A DNA stretch of 64,000 nt, from positions 1 through 64,000 of the forward strand of contig NZ_FOFF01000011.1 of assembly GCF_900110755.1 (NCBI RefSeq), in the 5' to 3' direction. The stretch comes from Streptomyces sp. yr375. GTDB taxonomy: Bacteria > Actinomycetota > Actinomycetes > Streptomycetales > Streptomycetaceae. Within the stretch, counting starts at the first letter, position 1, and every line of letters begins with the position of its first letter. Both the position numbers and the translations under genes were made by a program. This document shows, piece by piece, positions 8,020-16,019 of the stretch. Under the pieces are notes generated by a model. It saw nothing but the letters and a program-made list of their open reading frames with translations. It did not search any database and was not told the origin of the DNA.

Positions 8020-8385
8020 ATGACGACTCGGACGGCTCGCTCCATGACGTTGTGTGACAGCGTCGACGCCGACGGTTCCTGGCGTTCGCTGTGGTCGAAG
8101 AACTCGGCGCTGTCGATCGGCTCGGTCGACTCGTTCCTCTCCATCGGCTCCGTGGGCAGCGCCCTGTCCGTGGCCTCGGTCGGCAGTTTCCTGTCCGTGG
8201 GGTCCGTCGGCTCCGCCGCCTCCTTCGTCTCCGCGGGCTCCTGGCTCAGCGCGGGTTCGGCCCTGTCCGCCCGGTCCACCGGCTCCGTACTGTCCTGGCG
8301 TTCCCGGGGCGGGGTCCTCGCCGGCGCGGCGACGGTCGCCGGGCTGGCGGCGCTCTACACCTGGACGTCGGGCCGCCGCCGCTGA
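8020..8385 (+). CDS. Ser-x-x triplet-repeat protein with C-terminal membrane anchor
   Basis: A 121-residue protein of unknown function. From about residue 20 a serine occurs at every third position for some 26 consecutive triplets (SWR SLW SKN SAL SIG SVD SFL and so on), with small or hydrophobic residues between. It then passes into a hydrophobic helix (GVLAGAATVAGLAALY) and ends SGRRR, a tail-anchor layout. There is no N-terminal signal. The DNA repeats are diverged at synonymous sites, so the pattern is held at protein level rather than by recent duplication. Ser-x-x periodicity suits a three-residue-per-turn (polyproline-like) or beta-solenoid fibre. It lies upstream of the vWA/MoxR operon, but co-transcription is not established. 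Confidence 0.75.
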   Translation: MTTRTARSMTLCDSVDADGSWRSLWSKNSALSIGSVDSFLSIGSVGSALSVASVGSFLSVGSVGSAASFVSAGSWLSAGSALSARSTGSVLSWRSRGGVLAGAATVAGLAALYTWTSGRRR

Positions 8386-8641
8386 CCGGTCCCCCCGGTC
8401 AGCCGGCCGGGTCGACTCCCGTTCCCGGACCACGAATTCGTCGGTCCCGTACGGGAACACCCGCACTCCCACCGGCGTGTCGTCCCCCTCGCGTCCACCA
8501 CCTCCTCCCCGCCGACCGGCATGCGGACGGCGTTGTCAGTGGTCGCCAGTAAGTTCGTCGGTGTCGCTTCGTTCCGGTGCGACAACTCCCCTGTGCTGCG
8601 CCGTTTCGGCGTGCGGAGCTTTGTGCTGCAAAGGAGATGGT

Positions 8642-10567
8642 GTGTTGTCGGACTGGGAGAGCGCGAGTACGGCCCGGGTGCTGCCGCCCGCGCGACCGCG
8701 AAAGCTGGCCAAGGTCCCCTTCGTCGAACTGGCCGACGGACGGTTGCAGGGCGTGGTCTCCAGCGGGTCGGACATCGAGCGGGTGTACGTCTCGTCGGTC
8801 GCCGCCGGTACGTACGCCTTCGCGTGCAGCACCAACAACAACCGGCCCTGCGGCGGCGCGCGCGGCTCGTTCTGCAACCACATCCGCGCCCTGATCACCG
8901 AGGCCGTCCTGCAGTACGGCGCGGACCGCGTCGCCCGCTACCTGCGCGTCGAGCCCGCGGGCGGCGAGGCGGACGCCGCCGCCCTCACCGCCGCGATGAC
9001 CGGCACCCACCCGGCGCAGGCGGACGGCAAGGGGGCCGCCGCCTCCGTCTTCAGCCGGTTCCTGCGCCACCTGGGCTACCTGGAACTGGCCCCGGTCACC
9101 GTCCCGTTGCCCGAGCTGCACTGGTTCCCGCCGACCCGGGCGACGGGCTCGTCCGGCACGGCCCGGGTCCGGGCCCAGGAGGACACCGGTCGGTTCATCG
9201 CGACCGTGGCCGGGCTGGACGAAGCTCTGGCTGCGGTCGACGCCTTCGATCGGGCCCTGGTAGCCGGGCTGCTGCGGCCCCGGCCCGACCGGGTGGGGGA
9301 CCTCACCGGCCTCGGCCGCGCCGTCGCCGGCAGTCCGCTGGCCGCGCGGGTCGCCGAGGCCGCCGAGAAGGCCGCGGCCGGGGCCGCGAGCGAGGACCAC
9401 TTCGTCGCCCTCGCCGCCGCCCGCACCGCCCTCTTCGGTGCCGTCCACGACGCGCTCACGGCAGGCGTCGACGAGGCGACGGGCCGTACGCGGGAGGAGC
9501 GCGCGGCGGCGGATCCCGCCGCGCGACCGGCGGTGAACCTGCTGGCAGCCGCCCGTACTTGGCTGTCGGACCTCGCGCGCGCCGGCTGGCAGGGCATCGA
9601 CCACGACCTGGCCGGCGGTGCCGCACCGATCGTCTCCGCGATGCTCCCGCACCCCGAACTACGCCGTTTGGGCACCCTGTTGGACGGTTTCGCCGCCGAA
9701 CTCGCCGCCTCCTGCCCCGGCGCAGCCCTGGAGCGGATCCCGGCCCGCCGCTGGGGCGACCTGTGGTCCCGCGCCCTGCTGCTGACCCGGCCCGGCGCCG
9801 CCGGGCAGTCCGCCGCCGGTACCGCCACCGGCCGTCTGCTGCCGCTCGGCGTCGACCTGCACGAACACGCCACCGCCGCACAGGCCCAGGTCCACGCGGT
9901 GTTCGAACCCGCCGACGGCACCGCGCCCCGCCTGGTCCGGGCCGCCGTCTCGGTGCCGAAGCCGGACACCGTCGTCGAGGCCGGCGTCTGGCAGCTCCTG
10001 CGCCCGCACCTGTCGCTGCTCGCCGCCCTCGGCGAAGGCCGGGCGATGGAGCTCGACGCCATGCCCCTCACCGACGAGGGTGACCTGATCTGGGACGACA
10101 CGCGAGCACGCAAGGGCGACCAGGCCGACGCCCTGACCACCGCACGGGTCCTGCTGCCGACCGCCACCGCCCTGCCCACCGCGCCCCTGGACCGTCACCC
10201 CGCGCGCATCGCCGAGCCGGTGTTCCTGGAGGGCTACGTCAGGAGCCAGGACGGCGACACCCTCACCTTCGACGTCGCCGGACAGGCCCTGTCCGTCGAC
10301 ACCGACCGCATCCCGACCGCGAGCCCGCTCACCCCCGAGGCGGTAGCCGCCTCCCACGCGTGCATCGGCCTGCTGCGCTGGGACGGCGGCGGGTTCCGGC
10401 TCCAGCCGCTCGCCGTCGAGACCACCGTGCGCAAGAAGACCGTCGCCGTCCACGCGGGCGCGTGGGCCGGCGGTACCACCGACAAGGCAGGCGTCCGGGC
10501 CGAGAAGGCCGCCACCGACGCCGTGACCGTCCTGCGCGAACGGGCGGGGAGGCTGCTGCGGAAATGA
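8642..10567 (+). CDS. SWIM-like zinc-finger protein of a vWA/MoxR operon
   Basis: About 641 residues, starting at GTG 8642 (AAGGAG five bases upstream; TTG 8645 is an alternative). Near the N-terminus it carries a cysteine/histidine cluster with spacing C62-x7-C70-x7-C78-x-H80, a SWIM-like putative zinc site. The rest is Ala-rich helical sequence with a C-terminal OB-like stretch (VFLEGYVRSQDGDTLTFDVA) and no known catalytic motif. The stop overlaps the next start (ATGA), so it is translationally coupled to the vWA gene. In related gene neighbourhoods such proteins accompany MoxR-vWA pairs; a nucleic-acid or protein recognition role is inferred only. The long frame upstream of 8642 is not supported. 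Confidence 0.75.
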   Translation: MLSDWESASTARVLPPARPRKLAKVPFVELADGRLQGVVSSGSDIERVYVSSVAAGTYAFACSTNNNRPCGGARGSFCNHIRALITEAVLQYGADRVARYLRVEPAGGEADAAALTAAMTGTHPAQADGKGAAASVFSRFLRHLGYLELAPVTVPLPELHWFPPTRATGSSGTARVRAQEDTGRFIATVAGLDEALAAVDAFDRALVAGLLRPRPDRVGDLTGLGRAVAGSPLAARVAEAAEKAAAGAASEDHFVALAAARTALFGAVHDALTAGVDEATGRTREERAAADPAARPAVNLLAAARTWLSDLARAGWQGIDHDLAGGAAPIVSAMLPHPELRRLGTLLDGFAAELAASCPGAALERIPARRWGDLWSRALLLTRPGAAGQSAAGTATGRLLPLGVDLHEHATAAQAQVHAVFEPADGTAPRLVRAAVSVPKPDTVVEAGVWQLLRPHLSLLAALGEGRAMELDAMPLTDEGDLIWDDTRARKGDQADALTTARVLLPTATALPTAPLDRHPARIAEPVFLEGYVRSQDGDTLTFDVAGQALSVDTDRIPTASPLTPEAVAASHACIGLLRWDGGGFRLQPLAVETTVRKKTVAVHAGAWAGGTTDKAGVRAEKAATDAVTVLRERAGRLLRK

Positions 10568-11973
10568 GCGACCACATGCTTGAGGCAGTCCCCGACGACA
10601 ACCGCCGACAGGTCCTCTACTGGCGGCTGCTGGCCCGCCTCTTCGACCCCGAGGAGCAGGCCGGCCTGGAATCGGCGAGCCTCGCCGTCGTCGAGGACAT
10701 CGGCCTGCCGCCCGCCCTGCTCGACCCGCAGACCGCCGTCGACTCCATCGTGCAACGCCACCCCGAACTCGCCCCGGAATTCGACGGGTTGATGGTCCCC
10801 GAGACCGAGACCGACGCCGAGACGGCTGATGGTGACGGTGACGGTGACGGTGACGGTGACGCGCGGGATCGTGCGGCCGAGGTGCGGCGCGCGGCGCTCG
10901 TCTCCAAGGTGCTGCTGAACGTCTTCGCCACCGGCTCCGGAGCCGTCGGCGCCGGGCAGTTGTCCCGCTGGCAGAGCGACGCCGGCTGGCTGGAGCGCGC
11001 GCTCGGCTGCCGGCCGGGAGAGCTGCGCGGCGGTCGGGGCCCGACAGCCGACGCCGGCGGATCCGCTCCCGCCATCGCCCCCACCATCGGCCCGGAACTC
11101 GGCGCCATCGAGGCGGACCTCGTCCGGCGCATGCACCTGCGCGAAGTGCTCGCCGACCCCGCGCTCGCCGCACGGCTCACCCCGAGCATGTCGCTCATCG
11201 AGCAACTGCTGCGCGACAAGAACAACCTCTCCGGTGTCGCCCTGGCCAACGCCAAGGCCCTGATCCGCCGTTTCGTCGACGAGGTCGCCGAAGTGCTGCG
11301 CACCCAGGTGGAGAAGGCCACGGTCGGCGCGATCGACCGCTCGATCCCGCCCAAGCGCGTGTACCGCAACCTCGACCTCGACAGGACCATCTGGAAGAAC
11401 CTCACCAACTACAGCCCCGAAGAGGAACGCCTCTACGTCGACCGCCTCTACTACCGCCACACTGCCCGCAGGACGACCCCGCAGCGGCTCATCGTGGTCG
11501 TCGACCAGTCGGGCTCGATGGTCGACTCCATGGTCAACTGCACCATCCTGGCGTCGATCTTCGCCGGCCTGCCGAAGGTGGACGTCCACCTCATCGCGTA
11601 CGACACCCGTGCCATCGACCTCACCCCCTGGGTGAACGAGCCGTTCGAGGTGCTGCTGCGCACCAAGCTGGGCGGGGGCAACGACGGTCCGGTCGCCATG
11701 GCCATGGCCCGGCCGAAGATCGCCGAGCCCAAGAACACCGTGCTGGTGTGGATCTCGGACTTCTACGAGTTCGGCCGCTCGCAGCCGTTGTTCGAGGGCA
11801 TCGAGGAAGTCCACCGTTCCGGCGTGAAGTTCATCCCGGTCGGCTCGGTGACCAGCTCCGGGCGGCAGGAGGTCAACCCCTGGTTCCGGGAGCGGTTCAA
11901 GACCCTCGGCACCCCGGTGATCTCCGGCCACATCAACAAACTCGTCCACGAACTCAAGACGTTCCTCACCTGA
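10564..11973 (+). CDS. von Willebrand factor A (vWA) domain protein
   Basis: A 469-residue cytoplasmic protein. The C-terminal third is a vWA domain: the metal-ion-dependent adhesion site starts VVVDQSGSM (DxSxS, near residue 314), followed by TKLGGGNDGPVAMAMA (the MIDAS Thr/Gly region) and VWISDFYEF (second Asp). The N-terminal part is helical with a low-complexity Asp-Gly run at about residues 88-98 encoded by a hexanucleotide repeat. Such proteins partner MoxR-type AAA+ ATPases as metal-dependent scaffolds or chaperone adaptors. It overlaps the upstream gene by ATGA and is followed 57 bases later by the MoxR gene. No transmembrane segment is evident. Confidence 0.88.
   Translation: MSDHMLEAVPDDNRRQVLYWRLLARLFDPEEQAGLESASLAVVEDIGLPPALLDPQTAVDSIVQRHPELAPEFDGLMVPETETDAETADGDGDGDGDGDARDRAAEVRRAALVSKVLLNVFATGSGAVGAGQLSRWQSDAGWLERALGCRPGELRGGRGPTADAGGSAPAIAPTIGPELGAIEADLVRRMHLREVLADPALAARLTPSMSLIEQLLRDKNNLSGVALANAKALIRRFVDEVAEVLRTQVEKATVGAIDRSIPPKRVYRNLDLDRTIWKNLTNYSPEEERLYVDRLYYRHTARRTTPQRLIVVVDQSGSMVDSMVNCTILASIFAGLPKVDVHLIAYDTRAIDLTPWVNEPFEVLLRTKLGGGNDGPVAMAMARPKIAEPKNTVLVWISDFYEFGRSQPLFEGIEEVHRSGVKFIPVGSVTSSGRQEVNPWFRERFKTLGTPVISGHINKLVHELKTFLT
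10831..10860 (+). repeat. Hexanucleotide tandem repeat inside the vWA gene
   Basis: Five perfect copies of GGTGAC, encoding alternating Gly-Asp in a linker of the vWA protein. Copy-number change would stay in frame (6 bp) and lengthen or shorten the acidic linker without breaking the gene. Confidence 0.9.
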
Positions 11974-12030
11974 GATTCCTGAGATTCCTGGGACTTCTCC
12001 CTCCTCACGAACTTACGAGAAAGGCACTCC

Positions 12031-13155
12031 ATGTCCGACCTCCTGCGCGCCCCCGCCGAGTTCAAGTACGCCGAGGAACTCGACTGGCTGGAGTCCGTCG
12101 ACGACAACCCCAAGCCGTTCTCCTGGCGCCTGTCGCCGAAGATGGTGCGCCTGTTCATCCTCGGCTCCGAGCGTGCCGACGGCCTCGACCGGGAGATCGC
12201 CCCGAAGTGGTTCGGCGACCGCAGTTTCGTCGAGCGCTCCATCGTCACCCTCGCCTCCGACCGCGGCCTGCTGCTCATCGGCGACCCCGGCACCGGCAAG
12301 AGCTGGCTCGCCGAGCTGCTGTCGGCCGCGATCTCCCGCAACTCCACCCTGGTGGTGCAGGGCACGGCGGGCACCACGGAGGACCACATCAAGTACTCGT
12401 GGAACGTTTCGATGGTCATCGCCAAGGGCCAGTCGCGCGAGTCGATGATCCCCTCGCCGATCATGACCGCGATGGAGTCCGGCTCGATCGGCCGTTTCGA
12501 GGAACTCACCCGCTCCACCAGCGACGTCCAGGACGCGCTGATCTCGATCCTGTCCGAGAAGTACATCTCGGTCCCGGAGCTGGGCAGCGACCAGGACAGC
12601 GACAACATCGTGTTCGCCAAGCCGGGCTTCTCCGTCATCGCCACCGCCAACAGCCGCGACCGGGGCGTCAACGACCTCTCCTCGGCACTCAAGCGCCGCT
12701 TCAACTTCGTCCGCATCCCGGTGGTGACGAACAAGAAGAGCGAGGCGGAGATCGTCCGCTTCCGCACCGAGGAACTGCTGCGCCGCCACCAGATCGAACT
12801 GGACGTCCCGCCCACCCTGCTGGACGTGCTGCTCCAGAGCTTCGCCGACCTGCGGGCCTCCGCGGCGGCCGCCGGCAGCGACGACGAGAAACTGGAGTCC
12901 GCCCTGTCCACCGCCGAACAGATCGGCGTCCTCGAGGACGCCATCCTGCACAGCAACTTCTTCGGCGAGCGCGCCCTGACCGCCCACGCCCTCGCCGCCT
13001 CCCTCGTCGGCTCCCTGGCCCGGCGCGAGCCCGAGGACCTCGCCATCCTCAACAAGTATCTGCACGGCGTCGTCGAGCCGCGCAGCAAGGAAGAAGGCGG
13101 ATCCTGGCCGGAGTTCCTCCAGGGCGGCCGCGACGCGATCGCGAACCTGTCATGA
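12031..13155 (+). CDS. MoxR-type AAA+ ATPase
   Basis: A 374-residue AAA+ protein. Walker A is GDPGTGKSW at about residues 85-93; a Walker-B/helix region follows in GSIGRFEELTRSTSDVQDAL, with sensor-1-like FSVIATANSRD and an arginine-rich FSSALKRRFNF-type sensor-2 segment (SSALKRRFNFVRIP). MoxR ATPases work with vWA proteins to remodel or insert cofactors into protein complexes. Start ATG 12031 has GAGAAAGG upstream. The stop overlaps the DUF5682 start by ATGA, so the two are co-translated. Substrate and trigger are unknown; the four-gene context points to a dedicated NTP-driven system. Confidence 0.9.
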   Translation: MSDLLRAPAEFKYAEELDWLESVDDNPKPFSWRLSPKMVRLFILGSERADGLDREIAPKWFGDRSFVERSIVTLASDRGLLLIGDPGTGKSWLAELLSAAISRNSTLVVQGTAGTTEDHIKYSWNVSMVIAKGQSRESMIPSPIMTAMESGSIGRFEELTRSTSDVQDALISILSEKYISVPELGSDQDSDNIVFAKPGFSVIATANSRDRGVNDLSSALKRRFNFVRIPVVTNKKSEAEIVRFRTEELLRRHQIELDVPPTLLDVLLQSFADLRASAAAAGSDDEKLESALSTAEQIGVLEDAILHSNFFGERALTAHALAASLVGSLARREPEDLAILNKYLHGVVEPRSKEEGGSWPEFLQGGRDAIANLS

Positions 13156-16019
13156 GCGGCGGCACCTTCGAGGCACTGCGCGGCCAACTGCACGAGGCGG
13201 CAACAGCGTTCGCCGACGGACCGGGAGCCCTGGAGGGCATCCTGCGCGGCATCGTCGACGACGTCGAACGCGCGGTGCGCGAGCCGCTGGAGATCTTCCC
13301 GGTCTGCCACCACTCGCCGGCCTCGGCGATCGCCATGGCCCGCCGGCTGCGCGAGAAGCAGCCCAAGGTGGTCTACCTGGAGCTGTGCGAGGACATGGCC
13401 CCCCTCCTCACCGAACTGCGCAACTGCCGCCTCCCGGTGGCGGTCCAGGCGTTCGCGTCCGAGATCGAGGGCTTCCCCGCCGACTGGGCGCCCCTCTCGG
13501 TGGTCGCCCCGGTCACCGAGGCCTCCGCCGAGTACCAGGCCATCGCCTACGCGCTCGACACCCCGGGCGTCGAACTGGTCCTCGTCGACCGCTCCTCGGA
13601 CCACGTCTTCCAGTGGGACACCCGGCCCGCCGACGAGCCGGACCAGCCCGGCCCCGACGCACCGCAGGCGGAAGAGGACGCCGCCCTGCACGGCGACGCC
13701 GTCGGCGTGGAGATCGGCGACCTGCGCCCGCGCTTCGCCGAAGTGGAGGAGCACCTCCTGCGCCACGGCCGGGTGCGGCACTGGTCGGAGTGGTGGCACC
13801 AGTACGTCGAACTGCCCCTCGGCGACAGCGACCACGACACCTACCGCCAGGTCATGCTGCTCATCGGCAGCCTCTTCCGCCGCCTAGCCCCCGGCGACCC
13901 CGCCAAGACACGGGTCGACGAGGACCGCGAGCGGTACATGTGGACGAGGATGCGCGCGCACCTGGCCGCCACCGGCACCGACCCCGCCGACTGCCTCTAC
14001 GTCTGCGGCGCCTTCCACGCCGCCAGCCGCGTCGCGGAGTTCGGCGTGCACGGCAGCGACACCTTCACCATCAGCCCGCCGACCCCCACCAAGTGGCGGC
14101 ACGGCCTCATCCCGTCCAGCCACGCGGCGATCGAGGCGCAGTTCGGCCTCGCCGCGGGCTCGGTCTCCATCGCCGCGACGGAGTGGGCGAAGAACGTCAA
14201 ACGCACCGGCGTCCGCCCGTACCGCCTGGAAGGTCAGGCCGACACGAAGAGGACCACGAAGCAGCCCACGAAGACGACCACGAAGCCGAAGAAGGCCCTG
14301 CCCACGGCCCCCGCCGACGCGGCCCCCGCTCTCACCGCCTCCGCTCACACCACCTCGCCCGCCGACCGCCTCACCGGCTTCCTGCAACGCCCGCCCGCCC
14401 TAGACGCCCTCGACGAGGCCGAGCTGCTCGGCTGGTCGGTGGACATCGTGCGGGCCGCGCGCCGCAGCGGCTACCTCGCGTCCACCGCCGACGCCATCGC
14501 CGTCTTCGAGACGTCGATCCTGCTGGCCGGGATGCGCGACCGCGCCAAGCCGACGCCGTACGACTTCCAGGACGCGGCCGTCACCTGCATCGAGAAGGAC
14601 GCCGTACCGGGACGGCGGGACGTGGGGCGGCTGGTCGAGATCATGATGGGCGGCGACCGCGTCGGCCGGGTCGGCTACGACGCGCTGCCGCCGCTGGCCC
14701 GTGACGTGCACGACCGGCTCGCCCCGCTGCACCTGCGGCTCCAGCAGAGCGGCGTACAGCGCGCCCTGCTCGACATCGCCTCCCGGCCCGAACTGGAGCG
14801 CTGCTCCGACCTGTTGTGGATGCTGCGCCGCCTGCTGCCGGCCGGCGCCGCCCGGCCCATCATGGGCGAACGGCGGCTCGGCGAGCGCCCCATCCAGGAG
14901 TCCTGGGACCTGGCCCTGGGCACCCATCAGCGCGCCCTCATCGAACTCGGCTACGAGGGCGTCAGCATCGAGCAGGTCCTCGAACAGCGGCTGCGGCGGG
15001 CCGCGTACGCCCCCCAGGCCACGGCGGCCCAGGTCCTGGCGGCCGTCGAGGACGCCACGCTCCTGCTGCGCAGCCGCCGGCTCGCCGACGAGCTCGGCAC
15101 CCGGGCCCTGGAAGTCCTGGCGAGCGAGCGCAGCGTCGACGGCGCGCCGGAGGTGCTGCGCCGCGTCCGCCGCCTGCTGGCCTACTACCGCACCGCCGAA
15201 CCGGTGCTCCCGCCCTGGATCGAGTCCTTCGTCAAGACCGGCTACGCGCACTACTGCACCCTGCTGCCGACGGCGTTCACCGACGACGACGCGACCGTCC
15301 GCCAGGTCGCGGCGATGCTGGGCTTCCTGTTCGGTATGGAGAGTCTCGCCCTGTCCCTTGGCTGCGACCGCGCCCAGCTCGAACTGTCCCTCGCCCAGTC
15401 CCACCCCACCGAGCCCTCCCGCACCGCACTGCTGTGGGGGGCGCAGACCCACCTGGGCACCCTGGCGCGGACGGCGCTGCGGGCGCGCTGCGAAGAACTG
15501 CTCGGCAACCCGCTGGTGGTGCCCGCCTACCCGCGCTACCTCAGCGGGTTCGTGCACGCCCTGGAACCGGTGCCGGGCCTGGCCGACTTCGTCGTCGAGG
15601 CCGTGTCGAACGCGTTCGCCCGGCTCCCGGACCCGGTGCTGCTGCCCTGGCTGCCGACCCTCATCACCACCCTGCGCGCCAGCGGCACCGAGCTGGCCCC
15701 GCTGCTGATCCGCGAGGCCGGCCGCGTCTTCCCCGCCCGGCTCACCGAGCTGGACACCTGGATACCGCCGTGGCGACTCCCGCAGGAACCGCCCCGCGCG
15801 CACCCGGAGCCGACGGCGGGCACCGCAGGCACCCTGCCCCTCCTGGCCGCCCACCCCGCGACCTGCGACGCACTGGCCGACCTGCTGGGCTACGACGGAA
15901 CGTGGCAGACGCACGACGTCACGCCATCCGGATCATGCGGATCGTCCGGAGCGGCTGCGCTCCTCGCCCGGCATCCGCGGACCGCGACGGCGCTGGAGGC
16001 GCTGCTCGCCGTCAACTGA
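13152..16019 (+). CDS. DUF5682-family protein of the vWA/MoxR operon
   Basis: A 955-residue protein. The N-terminal ~300 residues hold FPVCHHSPASAIAMARRL and VVYLELCEDMAPLL near residues 45-85, and later VCGAFHAASRVAEFG. Paired His/Glu motifs of this sort resemble the TraB/ChaN/EreA-like hydrolase fold, but no function is established. A Thr/Lys/Pro-rich linker at about 365-400 leads to a long all-helical C-terminal region. It is coupled to the MoxR gene by ATGA and is the last gene of the operon. Its stop overlaps by 8 bp the stop of the convergent repeat-protein gene. It may be the effector or substrate-facing component; that is inference. Confidence 0.8.
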   Translation: MSGGTFEALRGQLHEAATAFADGPGALEGILRGIVDDVERAVREPLEIFPVCHHSPASAIAMARRLREKQPKVVYLELCEDMAPLLTELRNCRLPVAVQAFASEIEGFPADWAPLSVVAPVTEASAEYQAIAYALDTPGVELVLVDRSSDHVFQWDTRPADEPDQPGPDAPQAEEDAALHGDAVGVEIGDLRPRFAEVEEHLLRHGRVRHWSEWWHQYVELPLGDSDHDTYRQVMLLIGSLFRRLAPGDPAKTRVDEDRERYMWTRMRAHLAATGTDPADCLYVCGAFHAASRVAEFGVHGSDTFTISPPTPTKWRHGLIPSSHAAIEAQFGLAAGSVSIAATEWAKNVKRTGVRPYRLEGQADTKRTTKQPTKTTTKPKKALPTAPADAAPALTASAHTTSPADRLTGFLQRPPALDALDEAELLGWSVDIVRAARRSGYLASTADAIAVFETSILLAGMRDRAKPTPYDFQDAAVTCIEKDAVPGRRDVGRLVEIMMGGDRVGRVGYDALPPLARDVHDRLAPLHLRLQQSGVQRALLDIASRPELERCSDLLWMLRRLLPAGAARPIMGERRLGERPIQESWDLALGTHQRALIELGYEGVSIEQVLEQRLRRAAYAPQATAAQVLAAVEDATLLLRSRRLADELGTRALEVLASERSVDGAPEVLRRVRRLLAYYRTAEPVLPPWIESFVKTGYAHYCTLLPTAFTDDDATVRQVAAMLGFLFGMESLALSLGCDRAQLELSLAQSHPTEPSRTALLWGAQTHLGTLARTALRARCEELLGNPLVVPAYPRYLSGFVHALEPVPGLADFVVEAVSNAFARLPDPVLLPWLPTLITTLRASGTELAPLLIREAGRVFPARLTELDTWIPPWRLPQEPPRAHPEPTAGTAGTLPLLAAHPATCDALADLLGYDGTWQTHDVTPSGSCGSSGAAALLARHPRTATALEALLAVN

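Noticed and set aside
11748..13150. Front part of a 1423-codon plus-strand frame
   Set aside because: Only the part from ATG 13152 has family character; upstream it is an Arg/Pro/His-rich shadow of the vWA and MoxR genes.
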